Of a stretch of 9,090 nucleotides of DNA, positions 5,366 to 9,090 are shown piece by piece; position 1 is the stretch's first letter; the number at the start of each line of letters is the position of its first letter. Position numbers and translations under genes: made by a program. The notes beneath the pieces are model-generated. The model was not told where the DNA came from. It did no database searches and saw nothing but the letters and a program-made list of their open reading frames with translations. Source of the stretch: an archaeon (GTDB lineage: Archaea; B1Sed10-29; WALL01). Location: positions 1-9,090 of the forward strand of contig JAUVIW010000036.1 in assembly GCA_030592525.1 (NCBI GenBank), read 5' to 3'.

Positions 5366-6145
5366 TCACTTCCTCAGAAGGTTCTTAAAGTACGGCCAGT
5401 GCCAGGCTGTGTGGAACACGCAGATTACTGCCATTGCTATGCCTGTTTCCACGTGCAGGAAAAGCATGTTTTTAAGCAAGTCAAACTGCAGCCCATGGCT
5501 AATCCTCAGCACCAGTATTATCCCGAGGATGCCTGACACAAGGAAAACAGCAAGTAAGAGCACGTTCCATATCTTCCTGTGAGTGGCAACACCCAGCTTT
5601 TTCTTTTTCGTCAGAGCCCATGTCCCAGCATAAGCCAGCAGCAGGATTAGTGTGATTGGGAAAAGGTTGTAATCCGTCCTGCGAACCTCTTCAATTTCCT
5701 GGACTTGTTCAATCCCCTGGATTTGCTGCAATGCGATTGGGCTGTCTCCCACCATTGCAACCGCAATGTCCTTGGCAGTGCTAGGGTCAACCCTGAAATC
5801 ACCGTGCAAATCCAGGAAGTGGCTTTGCGGGGTTATCTCCCCCCCAAACTCATCCTGAAGTGCGGAGGCATACTCCTCAGCATCAATGTTGTAAATTAAT
5901 GCCACGCCGAGCACAGTCATGTTCTTCACGTCTTGCCCCGCTATAAGGTCATGGAGCTCATCCTCTGTCAAAGCCACGCTTCCTTCTGGTGCGGGCTGGG
6001 AATGGTCGCATATTCCGTCCCCATTAGTATCAATATACCTACTGCACTCACCAGGGTAAGTGTCATTGACCATTCCGAGGGGGCAGTCATCCCACTGCGC
6101 AAACGCCAATGAGACCAGCAAAAGCAAAATAATGATTTTTTTCAT
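5366..6145 (-). CDS. Secreted/membrane protein with Ca-loop-like segment and a b-cytochrome-like membrane domain
   Basis: A 259-residue exported protein starting at ATG 6145, where a signal peptide (MKKIIILLLLVSLAFAQ) begins. GGAGG (6153-6157, read on -) lies 8 nt upstream, one of the few clear Shine-Dalgarno sites here. Residues 20-50 hold three cysteines (C21, C34, C46) and a DTNGDGICDHSQ segment that looks like a calcium-binding loop. Residues 59-135 form a soluble helical part. Three hydrophobic segments follow (about 161-178, 192-213, 228-247) with H189, H217, H231, H245 and H249. Paired histidines at membrane edges suggest heme b ligation of the DUF4405/cytochrome b561 kind. A membrane electron-transfer role is inferred. 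The TGA overlaps GTG 5369 of the methyltransferase frame. A longer reading to 6193 would run into the tRNA-Gly gene and is rejected. Confidence 0.8.
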   Translation of the reverse strand: MKKIIILLLLVSLAFAQWDDCPLGMVNDTYPGECSRYIDTNGDGICDHSQPAPEGSVALTEDELHDLIAGQDVKNMTVLGVALIYNIDAEEYASALQDEFGGEITPQSHFLDLHGDFRVDPSTAKDIAVAMVGDSPIALQQIQGIEQVQEIEEVRRTDYNLFPITLILLLAYAGTWALTKKKKLGVATHRKIWNVLLLAVFLVSGILGIILVLRISHGLQFDLLKNMLFLHVETGIAMAVICVFHTAWHWPYFKNLLRK

Positions 6146-6152
6146 GCGAACA

Positions 6153-6157
6153 TCCTC
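6153..6157 (-). promoter_or_regulatory. Shine-Dalgarno site deciding the start at 6145
   Basis: GGAGG on the minus strand lies 8 nt before ATG 6145. Its presence, and the tRNA ending only 27 nt upstream, suggest a leadered mRNA, perhaps processed from a joint tRNA-mRNA transcript. Confidence 0.6.
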
Positions 6158-6172
6158 CGTAATACTGTGAAG

Positions 6173-6278
6173 TGCGCCCGCCGGGACTTTCATCCCCCCA
6201 CCCCGAGAGGTGAAGGGAATTTGAACCCGGGCCGTAAGCTTGGGAAGCTTAAGTCCTACCAGGCTAGACTACAGGCGC
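6173..6278 (-). tRNA. tRNA-Gly(CCC) split by a T-loop intron
   Basis: The first 59 nt (6278-6220) give acceptor strand GCGCCTG, D-stem GTC/GAC, and anticodon stem TAAGC/GCTTA. The loop TTCCCAA has anticodon CCC at 6244-6242. The 5' T-stem is CCGGG, followed by TTCAAA. The expected T-stem and acceptor 3' strands do not follow directly. They appear 33 nt later as T-CCCGG-CGGGCGC (6186-6174) with discriminator A at 6173. The pairing then closes fully, with one T-G pair in the acceptor stem, and the mature tRNA is exactly 73 nt. CCA is not encoded. CCC reads the GGG codon. A TATA box lies 28 nt upstream of 6278. No T-run follows the 3' end, and the cytochrome-like gene begins 27 nt further on. 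Confidence 0.9.
6187..6219 (-). other. Non-canonical tRNA-Gly intron at position 59/60 in the T-loop
   Basis: The junctions form a full bulge-helix-bulge. The T-stem is followed by a 4-bp helix TTCA (6225-6222) with TGAA (6192-6189). The 3-nt bulges are AA^T (6221-6219) and AG^T (6188-6186). Beyond them is a 10-bp intron stem, 6218-6209 with 6202-6193, containing two T-G pairs. Cuts at the usual bulge positions restore the 7-nt T-loop TTCAAAT. A short C-rich/G-rich hairpin makes up the whole intron. Confidence 0.87.
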
Positions 6279-6301
6279 ATAAGTGTTTTTGGGACGAGGG
6301 G

Positions 6302-6310
6302 GTATTAATG
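6302..6310 (-). promoter_or_regulatory. TATA box of tRNA-Gly
   Basis: The minus-strand CATTAATAC (6310-6302) is centred 28 nt upstream of the tRNA 5' end at 6278. It begins only 7 bp past the stop codon of the upstream pilin-like gene. Confidence 0.6.
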
Positions 6311-6316
6311 CGTTAC

Positions 6317-6709
6317 TCACATATCCACGTACACGGTGTTGATGCCGACACCGTAGATTGCGACGGTTCCCGAGCCGACGATGTTCGCATTGCATAGGTC
6401 ATTGCGCAGGTAGCAGCGCGTGGGCACGCCTGGCTGGAGCTTGATGGCGTCACCGCAGTCAGTGATATCACCAAAATCACACCTCCCCGCGCTCGTGTTC
6501 AAGTGGGTGTACTCAGACGAGTTGCGGGCCTCCGCATTAACAATGACAATGGCCGTCGAGTTGTAGGGGTAAGCCAACACTGTCACGGACACGTACTCAA
6601 GAACCGGTGCGTCCACCGACGTGAACCAAAAGTACAGGCCTATCGCAGCGCTCGTCGCAATGAGCACGATTAGCACGAACGATATCGTAGGCGAAATACC
6701 CTTACGCAT
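6317..6709 (-). CDS. Archaeal type IV pilin-like protein with class III signal peptide
   Basis: The 130-residue product starts MRKG-ISPTISFVLIVL, a classic class III signal. A short basic leader is cut after G4 by an archaeal prepilin peptidase, leaving a hydrophobic stretch (5-29) that forms the pilus core helix. The rest (30-130) is a beta-rich, Thr/Val-rich head. It has potential N-glycosylation sites (NST, NSS, NTS) and four cysteines (C77, C85, C99, C106) that could form two disulfides. ATG 6709 is chosen over an in-frame ATG at 6760 because only the shorter form puts the signal at the N-terminus, and a TATA box sits 27 nt upstream. No pilus ATPase or platform gene is nearby, so it may be a solitary adhesin or minor pilin. 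The class call is strong; the exact family is not. Confidence 0.85.
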   Translation of the reverse strand: MRKGISPTISFVLIVLIATSAAIGLYFWFTSVDAPVLEYVSVTVLAYPYNSTAIVIVNAEARNSSEYTHLNTSAGRCDFGDITDCGDAIKLQPGVPTRCYLRNDLCNANIVGSGTVAIYGVGINTVYVDM

Positions 6710-6730
6710 GAAGTGGATAACAACGCACTG

Positions 6731-6740
6731 GTTTAAAAGC
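6731..6740. promoter_or_regulatory. Shared bidirectional TATA box of the pilin and HExxH genes
   Basis: GTTTAAAAGC is the only AT-rich element in the 53-bp gap between ATG 6709 (-) and ATG 6763 (+). It contains the palindrome TTTAAA and is centred about 27 nt from both start codons. It could therefore direct leaderless transcription either way. Confidence 0.6.
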
Positions 6741-6762
6741 AATACCCCCGTTACTGCCATGC

Positions 6763-7614
6763 ATGAAACCCGTCGTGGAATTCAAGGGAGTGCCCAAGGA
6801 CGACGTTTACCTCATCACCAAAGCAGAGAACAAGGTCGTGGCCGTAATCACGCGGAAGCACGAGCTGCCACCGACAAAGCTGCTGCTTGAGGCCACAGGA
6901 AAAGGCAACTACACCGACCTAAAGGCAAAGGAAGTGCACATCGACTGCTCGTCGCCAATGGTCCGCAAGGCCCTGAGGGAAAACGTGATTGACGGGCTGC
7001 TCGCGCACGAGACAATGCACCTCTACCTGCTGCACTCAGGGGAAGACGGAAAAGTCAACGAGGCCGTAAGCAAGGCCGTCGGCAAAAGAGAGGAGCGCGT
7101 GCTCGGCATCTGCGAGAAGTACGGGGGCGGCAAGTACTGCAAGGACGCGCTCCGAGTCATGATCACGCTCGGCCTGGTGCTCAAGGACATCCTGAACGAC
7201 GAGTTCGTCATCCGAGCCGGGCTCGGAAAGGAGCTGTACGAGTACTACGCGAGCACCATCACCACGAAGCTCGAGGCAGAGAAGCGCGAGATGAGCGACA
7301 TTGAGGGCGAAGAAGTCGAAGACCTATTCATCGTAATGGTCGGGATCATGGCGGCATGGGTACCGTTCTACAGGAACCAAATGCCCGAGGAAGGCGCCCG
7401 CATAAGGGGCGAAATGTTCAAGAGGCTCTCGGACATCCCAACACCCCTGAGGCTGGCAGTGAACCGGCTGTCAGACAAGATGATATCAGTCGACCCGCGC
7501 AACGAAGAGCAGGTGGACGAGCTCGTCAGCCTGGTGCTGGACGCGTTCGAGGAAGTCCTACGCAAGAAGAGCAGCCACGACCGACAAGGTGCCGAAAGCC
7601 CAGCAGAACCATGA
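6763..7614 (+). CDS. Putative HExxH metallopeptidase, unnamed archaeal family
   Basis: A 283-residue cytosolic-looking protein with no signal peptide. It has HETMH at 82-86 in a helical context (LLAHETMHLYLLH). A second helix KDILNDEFVIRAG (141-153) follows, where D142, D146 or E147 may provide the third zinc ligand. The helical C-terminal half (155-270) includes a hydrophobic helix near 188-202. The plan resembles uncharacterised archaeal HExxH families (I think of DUF5781-like proteins, but cannot confirm). It shares the D-[IL]-[IL]-N-D-x4-5-AG motif with the HExxH protein at 3712-4785, suggesting distant kinship. It diverges from the pilin gene across a shared promoter. Its last 57 bp overlap, in antisense, the 3' end of the UppP-like gene. 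The substrate is unknown; maturation of secreted or pilus proteins is only a context guess. Confidence 0.8.
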   Translation: MKPVVEFKGVPKDDVYLITKAENKVVAVITRKHELPPTKLLLEATGKGNYTDLKAKEVHIDCSSPMVRKALRENVIDGLLAHETMHLYLLHSGEDGKVNEAVSKAVGKREERVLGICEKYGGGKYCKDALRVMITLGLVLKDILNDEFVIRAGLGKELYEYYASTITTKLEAEKREMSDIEGEEVEDLFIVMVGIMAAWVPFYRNQMPEEGARIRGEMFKRLSDIPTPLRLAVNRLSDKMISVDPRNEEQVDELVSLVLDAFEEVLRKKSSHDRQGAESPAEP

Positions 7615-8286
7615 GAAGTCCACGCGCTTCGCCACGCGAATGAGCGCACCAATCATGGCATAGCCAACAACCGCAGCAACAGCGAGGGCTGGCAAGTATG
7701 ATGCGTCAAAAGCAAAGCCCTGCGTGGCATCGAACGCGCTGGCCGCGAGCACGACAGGGATGCTCATCAGGAAGCTCAGCTTCAGCGCGAAATCAGCGGG
7801 ATAGCCTTGCGACAAAAGAGCGAATAAAGTGACGCCAGAGCGGGAGATTCCGGGCATGATGGCTGTTCCCTGAAGCAGGCCCGCGAACACCGCATCCTTG
7901 CCTGCCAGAGCATTTTTTGACTTGGCGGAAATGCGCTTGTGCACCAAAAAGCCGGTGGCAATCAGCGCGAGGCCAACAGCCCCGAAGGCCAATGGCCCAA
8001 CAGAGAGGTCAAGCGACTTGGCCAAGTAATACAGTGGGAGGCCCGTGACAAAGCTTGCCGCCGTTGCCAGGGCGATGAATCGCACCATCCTCTTGTCGAG
8101 CTTTGCGATGTCGTCATGGAAGTAGGCGATGACCGCGAGCAAAGTGCCCAAGTGAAGGAACAGCGCGATGCCCAAGGGGTCCTTGAACCCGAGGAACGCG
8201 CTCGCCAAAACAACGAAGCCCTCGCTGCTAACGGGCAGCCACTCAAGCACGCCCTGTATCAAGCCAAGCGCGAGCAAGTCAATCAT
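7558..8286 (-). CDS. uppP: UppP/BacA-like polyprenyl-diphosphate phosphatase with altered active site
   Basis: A 242-residue polytopic membrane protein of the BacA/UppP family, which removes one phosphate from C55-type polyprenyl diphosphate to recycle the lipid carrier for glycan synthesis. In archaea the carrier would serve surface glycosylation. The first signature QGVLEWLPVSSEGFVVL (11-27) keeps E15, S20 and S21. However, the His of the usual SSxGH (H30 in E. coli) is Phe24, and the upstream Glu (E17) is Gln11. The second signature PGISRSG (145-151) is intact with R149. Hydrophobic segments fill most of the chain. ATG 8286 is chosen since a TATA box lies 27 nt upstream; the extra N-terminal sequence to 8367 is non-conserved and polar. 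Its 3' end overlaps the convergent HExxH gene by 57 bp. Confidence 0.88.
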   Translation of the reverse strand: MIDLLALGLIQGVLEWLPVSSEGFVVLASAFLGFKDPLGIALFLHLGTLLAVIAYFHDDIAKLDKRMVRFIALATAASFVTGLPLYYLAKSLDLSVGPLAFGAVGLALIATGFLVHKRISAKSKNALAGKDAVFAGLLQGTAIMPGISRSGVTLFALLSQGYPADFALKLSFLMSIPVVLAASAFDATQGFAFDASYLPALAVAAVVGYAMIGALIRVAKRVDFSWFCWAFGTLSVVAALLA

Positions 8287-8307
8287 GCCCTTGGCTAAGC
8301 AGGAAAC

Positions 8308-8318
8308 TAATATAAACC
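8308..8318. promoter_or_regulatory. Shared bidirectional TATA box of uppP and the 43-aa membrane protein
   Basis: TAATATAAACC is the only strong AT-rich element in the 53-bp gap between ATG 8286 (-) and ATG 8340 (+). It reads as TTTATATT on the minus strand and TATAAACC on the plus strand. It is centred about 27 nt from each start codon, so both mRNAs would be leaderless. Confidence 0.6.
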
Positions 8319-8339
8319 ACTCGGGCTTTAGCCTACGCA

Positions 8340-8471
8340 ATGGTACAGGGCGCGGGCATGGAAACAATACTCATTGGGATGGGTGTCGTGGTAATGGTCA
8401 TTATCGCGGTGATAGTTTACTTCCTTCTCCGCAAGAAGCAGAGCGTGTACACGTACGCGTACAAGCGCTAG
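8340..8471 (+). CDS. 43-residue single-pass membrane protein, unidentified
   Basis: An ATG at 8340 opens a 44-codon frame ending in TAG 8469-8471. The product has a short N-terminus, one strongly hydrophobic helix (about 9-30, rich in Val, Ile and Met), then RKK and a Tyr-rich tail (SVYTYAYKR). The positive residues after the helix predict a cytoplasmic C-terminus. Support as a real gene comes from a TATA box at the window's standard distance (about 26 nt). Exact fill of the space between uppP and the PIN gene, and a stop codon nested in a CTAG palindrome with the PIN gene stop, add support. ATG 8358 is an alternative start. Shared promoter use with uppP suggests a role at the membrane alongside it, but nothing in the sequence names a function. 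Confidence 0.68.
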   Translation: MVQGAGMETILIGMGVVVMVIIAVIVYFLLRKKQSVYTYAYKR

Positions 8472-9090
8472 GACAGCAGGCGCACGTACTGCTCTATCTC
8501 ATCGCTCGTGATGGCGCACCCAGCGAACTTCAGGCCGTAAAGCGAGGCATGCAGCGTCTCCGTGCCACCCAAGTGCTCAAGGCTCCCGCTCTCAAAGGCG
8601 TACGCGAGCACCTCGGACGAGCGCAACACGGGAATGCCACTCAAACAGGACTTAAGGTCACGCGCCACCTGCTTGTTCACCTTCAAATGGAAGCCAGTGC
8701 GGTGCTGAATGTAATTCTTCAGCGAGTCCATGTCCTCAATCAGCAGGCGGGTCGTGCGCTCGTCAATCAGCAGCGAGCCCGAGCCCATCTTTTCCAGCAG
8801 GGCCAGAGACTGGGCCTCACCCTCGTGCACGATGCGCACGCTGTGCTTGCCGTACTTAAACAATGCGTTCGCGAGGCGCGTGATTTCCTTTGCGCGGTCC
8901 GCCACTCCCTTCTGGTCAACCGTCAGGACAACGCCGTTGTTGAGGTACTCCCTGATGCGCAATGCCTTCAGCTCAAACTTATTCGAGCGCATCGGCTTGT
9001 CAACAAGCTCGCGCTTCACGGCCATGGGAACCAGGAACTGGGAGTCGAGCTCATCAAGAATCCAAAGCAGGCAGTTGTCACTCAAGGAAA
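8468..9090 (-). CDS. PIN-domain protein, N-terminus outside window (partial)
   Basis: The frame is open to the right edge, so the true start lies beyond 9090; the TTG at 9085 is unlikely to be the start. About 207 codons are present. The pattern fits a PIN-like nuclease fold. DSQFLVPMAVKRELVDKP resembles the segment after the first strand, with an acidic E. HEGEAQSLALLEKM carries the conserved GEA. SLLIDERTTRLLIEDM has the strand-4 D of the LxxDD region. The first catalytic Asp, normally near residue 5, would be in the missing part. The remaining C-terminal ~80 residues look helical and are not a standard VapC ending, which argues for a larger archaeal PIN protein rather than a typical toxin. 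No antitoxin is visible next to it. Its TAG lies in CTAG 8468-8471 with the convergent small gene. Confidence 0.7.
   Translation of the reverse strand, partial: SLSDNCLLWILDELDSQFLVPMAVKRELVDKPMRSNKFELKALRIREYLNNGVVLTVDQKGVADRAKEITRLANALFKYGKHSVRIVHEGEAQSLALLEKMGSGSLLIDERTTRLLIEDMDSLKNYIQHRTGFHLKVNKQVARDLKSCLSGIPVLRSSEVLAYAFESGSLEHLGGTETLHASLYGLKFAGCAITSDEIEQYVRLLS

Noticed and set aside
6146..6193. N-terminal extension of the cytochrome-like protein to 6193
   Set aside because: It would code through the 3' exon of tRNA-Gly and bury the signal peptide; ATG 6145 has a good Shine-Dalgarno site.
6200..6278. tRNA-Gly read as an uninterrupted or degenerate tRNA pseudogene
   Set aside because: Without splicing the acceptor and T stems do not close, but removing 33 nt at a perfect bulge-helix-bulge restores every pair.
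6710..6760. N-terminal extension of the pilin-like protein to 6760
   Set aside because: The class III signal must be N-terminal, and the extension covers the shared TATA box.
8287..8367. N-terminal extension of the UppP-like protein to 8367
   Set aside because: It would overlap the 5' end of the divergent small gene and read through the TATA box; the family start matches ATG 8286.
8468..9090. VapC toxin of a toxin-antitoxin pair
   Set aside because: The 43-residue neighbour is a membrane protein on the opposite strand, not an antitoxin, and the PIN protein is longer than usual VapC proteins; the upstream side is outside the window.

Overview
The window reads as a densely packed archaeal chromosome segment of mid GC content. 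The archaeal signs are direct. There are two tRNA genes with bulge-helix-bulge introns. TATA boxes sit about 25-28 nt upstream of start codons, which implies leaderless mRNAs. There is a type IV pilin-like protein with a class III signal peptide, and a site-2 protease of the CBS-tailed archaeal type. Small gene size, heavy overlap and a non-canonical T-loop tRNA intron would suit a DPANN-type archaeon (for example Micrarchaeota or Diapherotrites), but that placement is a guess; no marker gene here settles it.

Layout. Positions 1-107 (-) hold the start of a very basic protein of unknown function. Next come tRNA-Ser(CGA) with a 59-nt intron (148-292, -) and a 169-bp gene-free stretch (293-461) with the tRNA promoter and several near-perfect hairpins. 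A CBS-tailed M50 protease follows (462-1547, -). Divergent from it is a tight + operon (1581-4785): an eight-cysteine zinc protein, an M29-type aminopeptidase, an M24 metallopeptidase and an HExxH protein with a basic tail. These genes are joined by ATGA overlaps or zero spacing. Converging on it (-) are a SAM methyltransferase (4782-5315) and a secreted or membrane b-cytochrome-like protein (5366-6145). That protein gene lies just downstream of tRNA-Gly(CCC) (6173-6278), whose T-loop is split by a 33-nt intron. A pilin-like gene (6317-6709, -) diverges from a second HExxH protein (6763-7614, +). An UppP/BacA-like phosphatase (7558-8286, -) diverges from a 43-residue membrane protein (8340-8471, +). 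A PIN-domain protein (8468-9090, -) runs off the right edge.

Themes. Five putative zinc or dinuclear metallopeptidases lie within about 7 kb; four share one divergent promoter region, so a protein or peptide turnover module is plausible. Promoter packing is extreme. One divergent pair has crossed TATA boxes in a 33-bp gap. Two other divergent pairs each have a 53-bp gap centred on what looks like a single shared TATA box. Two convergent junctions end both genes inside the same CTAG palindrome. I found no mobile element, CRISPR array or rRNA. The strongest candidates for something new are the T-loop intron, the symmetric bidirectional promoters, and the two HExxH proteins that share a D-[IL]-[IL]-N-D motif.
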